Shown: piece after piece, positions 51,726-61,441 of the stretch
Layout: each line of letters opens with the position of its first letter
Numbering within the stretch: the first letter of the stretch is position 1
Origin: Nocardioidaceae bacterium
GTDB taxonomy: Bacteria > Actinomycetota > Actinomycetes > Propionibacteriales > Nocardioidaceae
Direction of reading: 5' to 3'
NCBI GenBank assembly: GCA_030447805.1
Contig: JAUJOE010000005.1
Coordinates: 123,688 to 187,687 of the forward strand
Length of the DNA: 64,000 bases
Notes under the pieces: model-generated
Databases searched by the model: none
Seen by the model: only the letters and a program-made list of their open reading frames with translations
What the model was told of the DNA's origin: nothing
Translations under genes and position numbers: made by a program

Positions 51726-54142
51726 ATGCAGACGTTCGCGATCGTGGTCTCGGTCGTGATCGCGGTCGTCGCCATCGCGTTGTTCGTCCGAGCCATCGCC
51801 TACATCGTGGCGGTCGTCAAGACCGGGCAGCCCACCGCTGGCCGGTCCGATAACCCGGGCAGGCGCTGGGTGACGATGCTCAAGGAGACCCTCGGCCATA
51901 CCCGGATGCTGCAGTGGAGCCACGTCGGCATCCTGCACTGGTTCATCTTCGTCGGCTTCGGCTTCTTGTTCTTCACGCTCGTCAACGCCTTCGGGCAGCT
52001 CTTCGACGCCGAGTTCGCGCTGCCGGTGATCGGCCACTGGGTGGTCTACCAGTGGGCCACCGAGCTCATCACCTGGCTGATGCTGCTGGCGATTCTCGGT
52101 CTCATCACCATCCGGCTGGTCAACCGGCCCCGCGGGGCGAGCGGCCGCTACAGCAGGTTCTCCGGCTCGCGCATGTGGCAGGGCTACTTCGTCGAAGCCG
52201 TCATCGTCGGCATCGCCTTGTGCATCATCACGCTGCGCGGGGCGGAGTACGCGCTGCAGGGAGACGCCGCCTCCCGGGCGCACTTCCCGCTGACCTTCTT
52301 CGTCGGCGAGGCACTGTCGGGTCTCAGCGCCAGCGCGCTGGCGACGCTGATCTACCTCGTGGCGATGGTCAAGATCGTCATCTCGTTCACCTGGATGATC
52401 GTGATCTCGCTGAACACCACCATGGGCGTCGCCTGGCACCGCTTCACCGCGTGGCCGAACATCTGGTTCAAGCGGCACGCCGACGGCCGGCCCTCGCTGG
52501 GTGCGATGCAGCCGATGCTGGCCGGCGGTGTGCCCATCGACTTCGAGGACATCGAAGAGCTCGACGAGGACACGGCCTTCGGCGTCGGCAAGGTCGAGGA
52601 CTTCTCGTGGAAGGACATCCTCGACTTCACCTCGTGCACCGAGTGCGGCCGGTGCCAGTCGCAGTGCCCCGCCTGGAACACCGAGAAGCCGCTGTCACCG
52701 AAGCTGTTCGTGATGAACCTGCGCGACCACGCGCACGCCAAGGCGCCGTACCTGCGGGCCGACGAGAGCGAGCGAGGCAGCCTTCCCGGCGACCGTCGTA
52801 CAGGAGGCGGAGCGGCCGTTGATCGCCGACGCCGACGCCTACGGAGTCATCGACCCCGACGTGCTCTGGTCGTGTACGTCGTGTGGCGCGTGTGTGCAGC
52901 AGTGCCCTGTCGACATCGAGCACGTCGACCACATCATGGACATGCGGCGGTTCCAGGTGCTTGTCGAGTCGAACTTCCCGACCGAGCTCAACCAGCTGTT
53001 CCGGGGCCTGGAGAACAAGGGCAACCCGTGGAACATGTCGCCGAACGCGCGGATGGACTGGGCCAAGGACCTGCCGTTCGAGGTCAAGCAGGTCGGCGTC
53101 GACGTGGAGAGCCTCGACGAGGTCGACTGGCTGTTCTGGGTCGGCTGCGCCGGCGCCTATGAGGACAGGGCCAAGAAGACGACCCGCGCGGTCGCTGAGC
53201 TGCTCAACGAGGCGGGCGTGAGCTTCGCTGTGCTGGGTGACGGGGAGACGTGCTCGGGCGACCCGGCCCGCCGGGCGGGCAATGAGTTCGTCTTCCAGCA
53301 GCTGGCGATGCAGAACGCCGAGGTGCTCAAGGAGACGGCCGCAAAGAAGGTGGTTTCCACCTGTGCCCACTGCTTCAACACGCTCAAGAACGAGTACACG
53401 CAGTTCGGCGTCGAGCTCGAGGTCGTGCACCACACGCAGCTGCTGAACCGGCTGGTGCGCGATGGAAGACTAACGCCCCTGCCGCCTCGTGCCGCCTCGG
53501 TTGACGGTCACCCGCCCGGACGCACGATCACCTACCACGACCCTTGCTTCCTCGGCCGGCACAACAAGGTCTACGAACCGCCGCGCGAGCTGCTGTCGGT
53601 GATACCCGGCGCCGCGCTGACGGAGATGCCGCGCAACACCGAGCGGTCGTTCTGCTGCGGCGCCGGTGGTGCCCGCATGTGGATGGAGGAGAAGATCGGC
53701 GAGCGCATCAACCTCAACCGCACGCGGGAGGCGGTCGAAACAGGCGCCAGCCAGATCGCTGTCGGCTGCCCGTTCTGCCGGGTGATGCTGTCCGACGGGC
53801 TGACCGCCTTGCAGGCCGATGGCGCGGCGGGCGGACGTCGAGGTTCTCGACGTGGCGCAGATGCTGTTGGCGTCGGTACGGCGGCGCCCGTCGCGGACCC
53901 GGCAGCGGCTCCCGACGCGGCACCGGCTGAACCACCCGATGCGGCGCCGTCATGCCCGAAGCCCCCGCGCCTGTCACGACCGGCAGGGACCCGCGAGCAG
54001 CGAGACCGCGCCGGAAGCTGAGAAACTGCCGAAACCGCCCATCGACGCCGCCCTGCCCGCCGACGCGCCGGTCCACGACCCAGGAACTGCAGACACAGAC
54101 CACCCGCCACCCCCCGCGGACGTCCCCACCGACCGGCCGTAA
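51726..54142 (+). CDS. Membrane (Fe-S)-binding oxidoreductase, HdrD/GlpC-like (frameshifted)
   Basis: The N-terminal part (to about residue 240) has several transmembrane helices of the nitrate reductase gamma/DsrM kind. It is followed by two 4Fe-4S ferredoxin motifs, SCTECGRCQSQCPAW and SCTSCGACVQQCPVD, and the CCG cysteine-rich domains of HdrD/GlpC: VGCAGAYEDRAKK, CAHCFNTLKNEY, DPCFLGRHNKVYEPPRELL, SFCCGAGGARMWMEEK and GCPFCRVMLSDG. Such proteins pass electrons between flavoproteins (for example ETF or acyl-CoA dehydrogenase) and menaquinone. The frame shifts near 52775 (AADESER to AAFPATVVQEAERPLIA) and near 53825, where DVEVLDVAQMLLASV continues in another frame; the Pro/Ala-rich tail to 54142 switches frame again. 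GAGGAG precedes the ATG by 6 nt. Confidence 0.87.
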
Positions 54143-54409
54143 GACCGACTGGACGACGTGCCGCCGCCCGCCCATGGCCTGCGACCCGTCCAGGGGATGG
54201 CTGAGCGCACTGGACAAGTAGCTTGTCGAGTTGCCCCGCCCGCCCAAACGAGGTCGCCCACCCCGACCGGCCGAAAGACCGCTCGACAAGCCACTTGTCG
54301 AGCACCCTCCGCTGAAGAGGCGCCGCATTCACCGGCCGGTGGGCGGCTTGGCTTTACGCCGACGTGGACCTCGCTGTTATTCCCTCGGAGATCCTCACGG
54401 ACTTGCATG
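54143..54409. repeat. Intergenic stretch with TTGTCGAG palindromes
   Basis: No gene is visible. It carries a perfect hairpin GCTCGACAAG-CCA-CTTGTCGAGC (54281-54303), and a degenerate relative at 54210-54230 with halves TGGACAAG and CTTGTCGAG. A neighbouring direct repeat GACCGGCCG-AAGACCG at about 54131 and 54265 (134 nt apart) lies just before each palindrome, so the block may be a decayed tandem duplication. The hairpin may end transcription of the upstream oxidoreductase gene. Confidence 0.7.
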
Positions 54410-54440
54410 ATGGTGTTGACTTGACACCATAACGGTGTCA
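54410..54440 (+). promoter_or_regulatory. Overlapping inverted repeats, candidate RHH operator
   Basis: ATGGTGT-N7-ACACCAT (54410-54430) and TGACACC-N5-GGTGTCA (54422-54440) share the central half ACACC, giving three alternating GGTGT half-sites. Ribbon-helix-helix repressors often bind such multiple half-sites over their own promoter. The next gene, 11 nt downstream, encodes an RHH protein. Confidence 0.7.
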
Positions 54441-54451
54441 CAGTGGTGGGC

Positions 54452-54997
54452 ATGGATATCGGGCCTTTCGTCGAGTCGCTGCGCCACGACCTCCTGCAGG
54501 CGGCCGAGGCCGGTGGCGCCGACGTACATGCTGCCGCCGAACGGCTATCGCACGCGCTGGACCCAGCCGTTCGGCTCACCGTCATGGATGCCCTGTCACA
54601 GGCCGCCTCTGAAATCACCCATGAGCTCGCTGGCACCTCTGTGGAGGTGCGGCTCAAGGGCCGCGAGCCGGTCTTCGTCGTCATCGGGCAAGCCACCGAG
54701 CCGCCGGCGATGCCTGGTTCGCCGCTGCGCGCAGACGAGGGCGGCGATGACACCGACGCGGGGATCGACGCCGACGACGAGGTGGTCGCCCGAATCACCC
54801 TGCGGCTGCCCGAGTCACTGAAGGCGCGAGCCGAAGAACTCGCTGCCAAGCGCGGCCAGTCCCTCAACACCTGGCTGGTGAACGCGGCCAGGGCGGCCGC
54901 AAGCTTCAACATCGACGTCAGTTCCACGCCGTTCGGACCCGGCGCGCCCGGTCGAAACCGCGCATCCAACAAGCGCATCCAGGGCTGGGTGCGATGA
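54452..54997 (+). CDS. HicB-like / ribbon-helix-helix protein
   Basis: 181 residues. The C-terminal section VVARITLRLPESLKARAEELAAKRGQSLNTWLVNAARAA is an Arc/MetJ-type ribbon-helix-helix as in HicB antitoxins and is likely DNA-binding; the preceding part has an acidic linker (DEGGDDTDAGIDADDEV) and an N-terminal domain (DIGPFVESLRHDLLQAAEAGG onward) of unknown fold. The ATG overlaps no upstream gene; its stop overlaps the next start (ATGA). HicB-like plus DUF4097 pairs recur in actinobacteria; no HicA toxin (mRNA interferase) is visible here, so a toxin-antitoxin role is doubtful. Confidence 0.8.
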   Translation: MDIGPFVESLRHDLLQAAEAGGADVHAAAERLSHALDPAVRLTVMDALSQAASEITHELAGTSVEVRLKGREPVFVVIGQATEPPAMPGSPLRADEGGDDTDAGIDADDEVVARITLRLPESLKARAEELAAKRGQSLNTWLVNAARAAASFNIDVSSTPFGPGAPGRNRASNKRIQGWVR

Positions 54998-55856
54998 GCC
55001 AGGAGGTCAGCATGCACACGTTCCATACGCCAATCCCGGTCCGGCTGCGGGTCGAACTCTGGGAGGGCAGCATCACCGTCGTCGCCGAGCACACCGACAC
55101 CACCACGGTGGAGATGGAGCCCGAGAACGGCGGCGACACCTCGCCTGCTCAGGAGCTGATCGACAGGACGACCGTCGAACAACGCGGTGACGAGATCGTC
55201 GTTCTGCAACCACGCGTGAAGGGCGGTCTGTTCCGGCGGCACCACAGCGTACGCGCGGTGATCCACGTGCCGCTAGGAAGCAGCGCCAAGCTCGAGTCAG
55301 GGTCTGCCGACATCGAGACCCGTGGCCAGTTGGGCGACGTACGAGCTGCCAGCGGGTCCGGCGACGTACACCTCGAGCACACGGCCGACGCCGAGGTGCG
55401 CACCGGCTCCGGCGACATCACAATCGACACGGTCACCGGCTCCTGCGGCACCAAGTCCGGGTCTGCCGATGTGGTCATCGGTTCAGTCGCTGGGGACGCC
55501 AACGTTGTCACCGGATCGGGGACGTCGAGATCACCTCGGTGAGCGGCACCCTGAACGTCAAGAGCGGGTCAGGCGACGTCTCGGTGACGGCTGGCGGCGA
55601 CGGCGTCGACGCGCTGGCGGGGTCGGGCGACCTGGTGCTGCGGCGGGTCGACCACGGCCGGGTGAAGGCCAAGACGGGGTCGGGCGACATCGCGATCGGA
55701 GTGGCGCACGGTACGGCGGCGTACCTCGACGTCATGACCATGTCGGGCGACGTCCGGTCGGATTTGAACGGTGCCGACGCGCCTGGCGACGGCGAGCAAC
55801 GGGTCGAGATCAACGTCTTGTCGGGAAGCGGCGATGTGGTCCTCCAACGCGCCTGA
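54994..55856 (+). CDS. DUF4097 beta-strand repeat protein (frameshifted near 55517)
   Basis: About 287 residues if repaired. The sequence is dominated by a repeated beta-helix motif SGSGDV/I: KLESGSADIETRGQLGDVRAASGSGDVHLEH, VRTGSGDITIDTVTG, TKSGSADVVIG, VTGSGDVEITSVSGTLNVKSGSGDVSV and LAGSGDLVLRRV. One G is missing in TCGGGGACGTC near 55517 (TSGSGDVE needs GGGGG), which shifts the frame; the other frame continues perfectly. There is no signal peptide, so it is cytoplasmic. Function is unknown; coupling with the RHH gene suggests a shared regulatory or filament-like role. Confidence 0.87.
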
Positions 55857-55879
55857 GCGGTCGACCCGCCCGCCGGTCC

Positions 55880-55943
55880 CACCGCCGAGTGGTCGCTGCC
55901 GCATTGGCGACTGGTCGCTCAGGTACCGCCGAGGGTCGCTCAG
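55880..55943. repeat. 22-nt period direct repeat, three units
   Basis: Units CACCGCCGAGTGGTCGCTG (55880-55901), CATTGGCGACTGGTCGCTC (55902-55923) and TACCGCCGAG-GGTCGCTCAG (55924-55943, one base shorter). The same 22-nt period, sequence and orientation as the array at 16552. The third unit supplies the TCA (55940-55942) that is the stop codon of the minus-strand EamA gene. Confidence 0.8.
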
Positions 55944-56804
55944 TCCAACCGCGATGTCGACGCCGCATCGCTCAACCGAGCGGAGATCAGCGCCACGCCA
56001 GCCATCGTCACGGCGACCCCCGACAGCTGGATATGGCGCAGTGTTTCGTGCAACACCAGACGGGCGAGCAGCACCGTGACGACCGGTACAGCGAGCTGAG
56101 CACGCTGGTGATGCTGAGGTAGCCCAACGTGGAGGCGATCGCGAAGAACAGGTTCGCGAGAAGGTCCCCGATGGCGATCAGGGCGATCAGCCCGTAGTCG
56201 GCTCCGCTGACGCCGCCCGCCGTGCCGTCGTGCGAGCCCGCCACCGGGAGGACGCCACCGCGGCCACCTGGACCGGCCCGCATGGCCCACAGCGTCATCA
56301 GGGTGTCGTCTCCGCGCCGGCGTCCATCGCCAGAAAGAAGAGACCGAACAGCAGGCCCGAGACCACAGCGAGGCCGACCGGGCGCCAGGATGCACCACCA
56401 CTGAGCTCGGGACCGCTGGTGAGGACGACGCCGACGATGGCGGCGACGATGCCGGCGACCTGGATCACCAGGTCGGGAACCCTCATGACAGAAACCCGAC
56501 GAAGACCGGCACGCTCACGCCGAGGAGGCGATGGGAGCGACCACCCCATCGTTCCCCGAGGCGAGCGGCGCGTATCGGCACCAGGGCCTGGATGCTGCCG
56601 GCGGCGCCGGCGCAGCAAACCCCACCACAGCCAGTCGATCGGGCCCCGTGCCAGGCGCGAAGGCAGCGAGCGGGGATGGAGCCCGATTGCCTCGGCCCCG
56701 CGACCGTTCAGCGATGGCGCGGAGCCGTCGGCTGAGGACGCCACCGAGCGAAGTCGGCGATGCCCACATCGCGCTGGGCCGCGCAGCGCCAGGAGGATCG
56801 CCAC
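55940..56804 (-). pseudogene. EamA/DMT-family transporter, multiply frameshifted
   Basis: Drug/metabolite transporter-type fragments occur in order but in changing frames. GVAILLAL is followed by AMWGIADFARW in a shifted frame; then APGTGPDRLAVVGFAA and LASGNDGVVAPIASSA; then IVAAIVGVVLTSGPELSGGASWRPVGLAVVSGLLFGLFFLAMDAG; then LWAMRAGPGGRGG and YGLIALIAIGDLLANLFFAIASTLGYLSITSVLSSLY; and finally VLLARLVLHETLRHIQLSGVAVTMAGVALISARL. At least five frame changes occur within 870 nt, more than in any other gene here, so it is probably decayed or badly assembled. The stop lies in a 22-nt repeat unit. Confidence 0.85.
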
Positions 56805-56917
56805 GAGTTTCTTCGCCTAACCACCGGTGACGTCGGCGGCGGAGAGAAGCGGTCGTCCAGAATCCCGGCGCGCGGTAGTATCACGTCCACTCGTCGCGGT
56901 GACAGCCGCGACGGTGT

Positions 56918-56987
56918 GCGGGTGTAGTTCAATGGCAGAACATCAGCTTCCCAAGCTGACAGTGGGGTTCGATTCCCCTCACCCGCT
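56918..56987 (+). tRNA. tRNA-Gly (anticodon CCC)
   Basis: The 7-bp acceptor stem (GCGGGTG with CACCCGC), D-arm (GTTC/GAAC), the 5-bp anticodon stem TCAGC/GCTGA around TTCCCAA (anticodon CCC) and the T-loop TTCGATT fold as a tRNA. The gene counts 70 nt with the discriminator and the T-stem has a T-T opposition, as if one base is missing in the variable region or T-stem (CAGTGGGG where about 9 nt are expected), consistent with the indels elsewhere. The last base, T56987, is also the first base of the selO stop codon on the other strand. Confidence 0.88.
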
Positions 56988-58571
56988 CAGCGCAGGTCCG
57001 TCCGGGAACGGCGTCCGCTCGGAGGCGGGAGGACGCGCCCTCGAGGCAAGTCGCAGAAGGTCCGGTAGGAGGCGCCGAAGTCCTCCGGTGCGGCGGCGGC
57101 GTAGCGCTCGAGCCCAGGGCGCTCGTCGTAGGGGGAAACCACCGCGTCCAGCAGCCGTTCGAGCGGGTCCAGGTCACCGTTGGTCGCGGCGGCGAGGGCC
57201 TCCTCGACGAGGTGGTTGCGAGGGATGTAGACGGGGTTGACCCGGTCCATAGCGTCGGCGTCCGGATCAAAGGCGCGCCAGCGCTCCGCCCAGGCGTCGA
57301 ACGCCGCGAGGTCGAGGAACAGGCCGCGCGCGGGCTCGGCGTCGCCGCGGGCGGCCGCCCCGAGGGCGCGGAACAATCCGGTGTAATCGACGTGGTTCTC
57401 GTGCAGCAGGGTGAGCAGCTCGTCGATCAGCGGCGCGGTCAGCGCGTCGTCGAGGCCGTCGGGCAGACCGAGCTTGGCCCGCATCCGCAGAAGGCCGCGC
57501 CGACCAGGCGGCGGCGTACTGCTGGCGGAACGCGCCGAGGGACTCCACCAGGCGGCGGCGTACTGCTGGCGGAACGCGCCGAGGACTCCGTCGCGAGTCA
57601 GGCGACAAGTGCTCCTCTCCTGGTCGTCGTGGAAGAGGGGCAGCAGCGCCTCGGCGAGTCGGGCGAGGTTCCACTCGGCGACGACCGGCTGATTGCCGTA
57701 GGCGTAGCGACCACCATGGTCGATCGAGCTGTAGACAGTGCCGGGGTCGAAGGCGTCCATGAACGCGCACGGCCCGTAGTCGATCGTCTCGCCCGAGATC
57801 GTCATGTTGTCGGTGTTCATGACCCCGTGCACGAACCCGACGAGCATCCACTGAGCCACCAGCGACGCCTGGGCGGCGACAACCGCCTGGAAGAGGGCGA
57901 GATAGGGGTGCTCGGCCTCCGCGGCTGCGGCGTGGTGACGGGCGATCGCGTGGTCGGCGAGGCGGCGCAGGAGGTTGAGGTCGCCCGTGGCCGCGGCGTA
58001 CTGGAAGCTGCCCACGCGCAGATGGCTGCTCCCGACCCGCGCGAGCACTGCTCCTGGCAACAGGGTCTCGCGGCGCACCCAGCGCCCCGTCGCCACAACG
58101 GCGAGGGAGCGGGTCGTTGGGATGCCGAGGGCGTGCATCGCCTCGCTGACGACGTACTCGCGCAGCATGGGGCCGACGGCGGCCAGGCCGTCGCCGCCGC
58201 GCGCGAACGGCGTACGCCCGGAGCCTTTGAGGTGGAGGTCGCGAAGTTGGCCGTCGGCGCCGACGACCTCACCGAGCAGGAGTGCGCGCCCGTCGCCGAG
58301 ACGCCGGGGAGTACCCCCCGAACTGGTGCCCGGCGTAGGCCTGCGCCACCGGACTAGCACCACTGGGGACGAGATTGCCGACCAGCAGCCGCAAGCCCTC
58401 GGAGCTTCGCAGCCAGGCGGAGTCGAGGCCCAACTCGGTGGCCAGCGGCTCGTTGAGCACGAGCAGTCGTGGGTCGGAAACCTCCTCGGCGCGCCAGGCA
58501 ATGGCCATCTCCGCAAGCTCGCGGGCGAAGCGGTCGTCGAGGGTGACGGTCGGCGGCAGTGCAAGGCTCAC
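56987..58571 (-). CDS. selO: SelO/YdiU-family protein adenylyltransferase (frameshift and internal duplication)
   Basis: Pseudokinase that AMPylates proteins. The N-terminal part starts [23 protein letters not shown] and includes [16 protein letters not shown], after which one C is missing near 58311 and the rest continues in another frame: [56 protein letters not shown], the ATP-binding site region [35 protein letters not shown], and the C-terminus. A 44-nt tandem duplication (57503-57546 and 57547-57589) repeats [12 protein letters not shown]; the second copy is out of frame and a compensating indel restores [11 protein letters not shown]. Selenocysteine is not apparent at the C-terminus, which ends RRSRTDLR. 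Confidence 0.9.
57503..57589 (-). repeat. 44-nt tandem duplication inside selO
   Basis: The first copy (57503-57546) and second copy (57547-57589) are identical except for one missing G in the run GAGGG, so the unit is 44 or 43 nt, not a multiple of three. On the minus strand it encodes [12 protein letters not shown]. The identity between copies suggests a recent event or an assembly fork. Confidence 0.9.
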
Positions 58572-58646
58572 GTCATCCAGATTACGTCGGACACCGTGAC
58601 CGGCCGAAGGCGCCGATGTCGTGTCATTCCAGCGGCAGGCGACGAG

Positions 58647-59414
58647 TCAGCCAGCGACACGACGTAACGCGTTGTACGGCAGCCCGACATCCGCCGTCAC
58701 ACCGGGGGACCACAAGATGGAGTCCGGTTCGCGACCTGCAAGGAAGGGCAGGCCCACCGCTGGGACGAGCGTGTCTTCGAGCTCAACCAGGGTTGCGTCG
58801 TGAAGTGGCCACGGCTCGTGCAGGATGGGCACGTACAGCGTCCGCCCGAGTCGTCTCGTGTACAAGCCCCAGCGCGCCGTGAGGAAGTCATCGAGCGGCT
58901 CCCGAGGCTTTCTTTCGGACCCGGGGCATATGACGACGCGCCCACCGGCGCCTGGAGGCCCCGGCCAGCGGCGGCGCGCCGAGTACTCGATCTGACCGGC
59001 GTCGGCTCGCACCCGCATTCGCGCCCAGCAGTACGCCAGGCCGAACGTCAACCGGGCACCGAGCACGACCGCGAGCCGGGCGGCGTCCAGCGACAGGAAC
59101 ACCACCCCGCGACGGCCCGTCTCGTCGACGCCGTACACGCGGACGTTCGTCTCGGCGAACGTGCCCAGCCACGGCACGCTAGGACCGCGACCGATCGAGG
59201 TGCTCGCCACCCGGAATGGGACGAGCCCCACCCAGGCGGCCCCGTCGTAGACATCGACCCGGGTGCCCGCCGGCATCAGCGGCGCGACGAGCTCCGGGTC
59301 GGCTTGCCAGTGCAGGAACGCCACGTCACGCCAGCGCTGACGCATGAACGTGCGCGTCGGCAGCGCAGGGCTCTCGGCGCTTACCGGTTCGAGTGCACCC
59401 CCAGCCACATCCAC
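58647..59414 (-). CDS. DUF2071 (YqjF-like) protein
   Basis: 255 residues from the GTG at 59414. Family features: MRQRWRDVAFLHWQADPELVAPLMPAGTRVDVYDGAAWVGLVPF at the N-terminus (the WxDVAFLHW opening), and FAETNVRVYGVDETGRRGVVFLSLDA, then LTARWGLYTRRLGRTLYVPILHEPWPLHDATLVELED, all characteristic of DUF2071. The role is not established. The GTG has TACCAT 6 nt upstream, and the 41 extra codons possible upstream would overlap the next gene. Confidence 0.9.
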   Translation of the reverse strand: MDVAGGALEPVSAESPALPTRTFMRQRWRDVAFLHWQADPELVAPLMPAGTRVDVYDGAAWVGLVPFRVASTSIGRGPSVPWLGTFAETNVRVYGVDETGRRGVVFLSLDAARLAVVLGARLTFGLAYCWARMRVRADAGQIEYSARRRWPGPPGAGGRVVICPGSERKPREPLDDFLTARWGLYTRRLGRTLYVPILHEPWPLHDATLVELEDTLVPAVGLPFLAGREPDSILWSPGVTADVGLPYNALRRVAG

Positions 59415-59442
59415 GCGTGCATGGTAGAACGCAGCGTCGTGC

Positions 59443-60066
59443 TTACTTTTGGCTGCGGGGTTGCGCTGTGGCGACCCAAGCGACGACGAGTAGCCAACCG
59501 AGGTTGTTGGCAAGCCAGAGCCGTTGCCACATGCCAACGTGTTCGCCGGTGGTCTGTCCGATCAGCAGCACAGACATCACCGCAAAGATGAGGCTCGCCA
59601 GACCGAGCGCTCGCGGGGGCGGTAGCAAAGCTGCACGCAGTCCGCCAACCCCCAGCATCAGCATCGCCGCCAAGATGAACGCCTCATACGCGACGACGCC
59701 AGCCGCGTGCACGCCGTCGATCCAGTCCCCAGCTTGGCCGTCCGTCAGCGCGCAACCCCCAGGACCCAAGGAACACGACGTACGAAAGACCGCCACCACT
59801 GCGGTGGCCGCTGCGGCGGCGCCAACGAATGCGGCACCCAGCCGGCATCGCCAGGCGACGAACACGGCTCGCGCGGTGGCTAGATGGGCGACTGCGCTGG
59901 CAAGCAAAGCGCCAATGCCGAGGGCGGCTACCGGCGATCCCCGGCCGGCCAGGCTGGAGATGTAGTCCTCTCGGGCCGAATAGCCGTCCACCAGCGCACC
60001 GGCGACGATGACCCCGAGCCAAAACAGCAGCACACCCCCGACCGCGACAACGCGTGCAGCGCGCAA
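59443..60066 (-). CDS. DUF998-type membrane protein
   Basis: About 207 residues with six hydrophobic helices. The opening VGGVLLFWLGVIVAGALVDGYSAREDYISSLAGRGSPVAALGIGALLASAVAH carries the DYISSLAGRGSP motif seen in DUF998 proteins, and the C-terminus has SLIFAVMSVLLIGQTTGEHVGMWQRLWLANNLGWLLVVAW. Function is unknown. The start is uncertain: a TTG at 60066 just after the upstream stop (60071) is proposed, as no good ATG or GTG lies before the first helix. Confidence 0.75.
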   Translation of the reverse strand: MRAARVVAVGGVLLFWLGVIVAGALVDGYSAREDYISSLAGRGSPVAALGIGALLASAVAHLATARAVFVAWRCRLGAAFVGAAAAATAVVAVFRTSCSLGPGGCALTDGQAGDWIDGVHAAGVVAYEAFILAAMLMLGVGGLRAALLPPPRALGLASLIFAVMSVLLIGQTTGEHVGMWQRLWLANNLGWLLVVAWVATAQPRSQK

Positions 60067-60070
60067 AGGG

Positions 60071-60433
60071 TCAGCACACCGGCCCGGTCGTGGCAGCAGT
60101 CTGGGAGAGCATGGACTCGACCACCAACGGGTCGACCTGGCTAGGCCGCCGATAACGGATGCACCCCTTACCGACGTCGAGGCCGGCGAGCTGGTCTCGG
60201 TGAGCCGCCACGACGTCTGTGCGGAGGATGTACAGCGACACGTACTGCTTCCGACTCGCGAACGCCACCTCGACCTGGCCGTTGCGCGAGTACGACGGCA
60301 TGCCATACGCCATCGACTCTTCGAAACCGGTGAGCAACTCCCGACATGCGGCACGGATGGCCTGAAGGGTGTGGCGATGGGCGTCTGGGAGGTCCATCAG
60401 ATAGGCGTCGACGGTCGTCGCATCAGTCCCCAT
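60071..60433 (-). CDS. DUF1801-domain protein
   Basis: 120 residues. The sequence DAYLMDLPDAHRHTLQAIRAACRELLTGFEESMAYGMPSYSRNGQVEVAFASRKQYVSLYILR and the later LDVGKGCIRYRRPSQVD match DUF1801 (YdhG/YjbR-like fold, sometimes called iron chaperone). Function is unknown. The ATG at 60433 gives the usual N-terminus. Its stop is a few bases from the next gene's start. Confidence 0.88.
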   Translation of the reverse strand: MGTDATTVDAYLMDLPDAHRHTLQAIRAACRELLTGFEESMAYGMPSYSRNGQVEVAFASRKQYVSLYILRTDVVAAHRDQLAGLDVGKGCIRYRRPSQVDPLVVESMLSQTAATTGPVC

Positions 60434-60585
60434 GACCACTGATGATAGGTCTGGGCGAGACCGGACAACTCATTTCCAGCGGAGAGAGTGTTCACCTGCT
60501 GGACGTGTTCGCCGATCTGGTGGCCCGCTACGATCGCGCAAAGTGAGGGCTCAACTCATGCCGTTCCCACTCGAAGGAGCTCGCG

Positions 60586-61365
60586 ATGGCACAGCCTGAC
60601 CTGACCACCCCCGGTGCCCCCTGCTGGATCGACCTGATGAGCTCCGACCCCGACCGGGCTACGGAGTTCTACGGGCAGCTCTTCGGCTGGTCGGCCGAAG
60701 ACGCAGGTGAGGAGTACGGCGGCTACCTCAACTTGAGCAAGGACGGGCAGTACGTCGCCGGGTGCATGCGAAGCCAGCCCGACACCGGCCCACCCAACGT
60801 ATGGTCGCTCTACCTCGTCACCGACGACGTGAACTCCACTGCCGATGCGGCCACGACGCACGGCAGTGAGGTTCTCGTCCCGGTCATGCAGGTGGCGGAT
60901 GCAGGCAGAATGGCTGTCTTCAAGGACGCTGGTGGAGCGGCGATTGGTGCGTGGCAGGCGGACACTTACAAGGGTTTCGACGTGATCGGGGAGCCTGGCA
61001 CCCCGAACTGGTTCGAGCTGCACACCCGCGACTACGCGTCGTCGGTTGACTGGTACAAGAACGTGTTTGGCTGGGACGCTCACGTCATGAGCGACACCGA
61101 CGAGTTCCGCTACACCACCTTGGGCGAGGGCGACTCAGCACTGGCCGGCATCATGGACGCGTCAGCGTTCCTGCCCCACGGCGTACCGGCGCACTGGAGC
61201 GTCTACTTCGGCGTCGAGGACGCGGACGCAGCGCTGGCGCGGATCGAGGAGCTCGGCGGCTCGGTGATCGTTCCCGCCGAGACCACGCCGTACGGTCGGC
61301 TGGCCCAAGCCGCCGACCCGCTGGGGGCCATGTTCAAGATCGTCGACACCGCTAAGGTCGCCTAA
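60586..61365 (+). CDS. VOC-family protein with two glyoxalase-like domains
   Basis: 259 residues of two vicinal-oxygen-chelate modules: [30 protein letters not shown] with its partner strands to about residue 125, and [53 protein letters not shown] from about 140 to the end ([25 protein letters not shown]). The pattern is that of actinobacterial glyoxalase/bleomycin-resistance-like proteins of unknown substrate. GAAGGAG lies 7 nt before the ATG. Confidence 0.92.
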   Translation: MAQPDLTTPGAPCWIDLMSSDPDRATEFYGQLFGWSAEDAGEEYGGYLNLSKDGQYVAGCMRSQPDTGPPNVWSLYLVTDDVNSTADAATTHGSEVLVPVMQVADAGRMAVFKDAGGAAIGAWQADTYKGFDVIGEPGTPNWFELHTRDYASSVDWYKNVFGWDAHVMSDTDEFRYTTLGEGDSALAGIMDASAFLPHGVPAHWSVYFGVEDADAALARIEELGGSVIVPAETTPYGRLAQAADPLGAMFKIVDTAKVA

Positions 61366-61441
61366 CTGCAGGTCGACGCTGGCAGCTCAGCAGTTGCGGG
61401 TCGACGCGTGTAGCCTCCCTTGAAGGAAACGGAGGCATTAG

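Noticed and set aside
54452..55856. HicAB toxin-antitoxin locus
   Set aside because: No HicA-like mRNA interferase is present; the coupled gene is a DUF4097 beta-repeat protein.
56987..57010. Selenocysteine codon at the end of SelO
   Set aside because: The C-terminus ends RRSRTDLR followed by TGA with no Sec-containing motif, and no SECIS-like element was evident; it is read as an ordinary stop.
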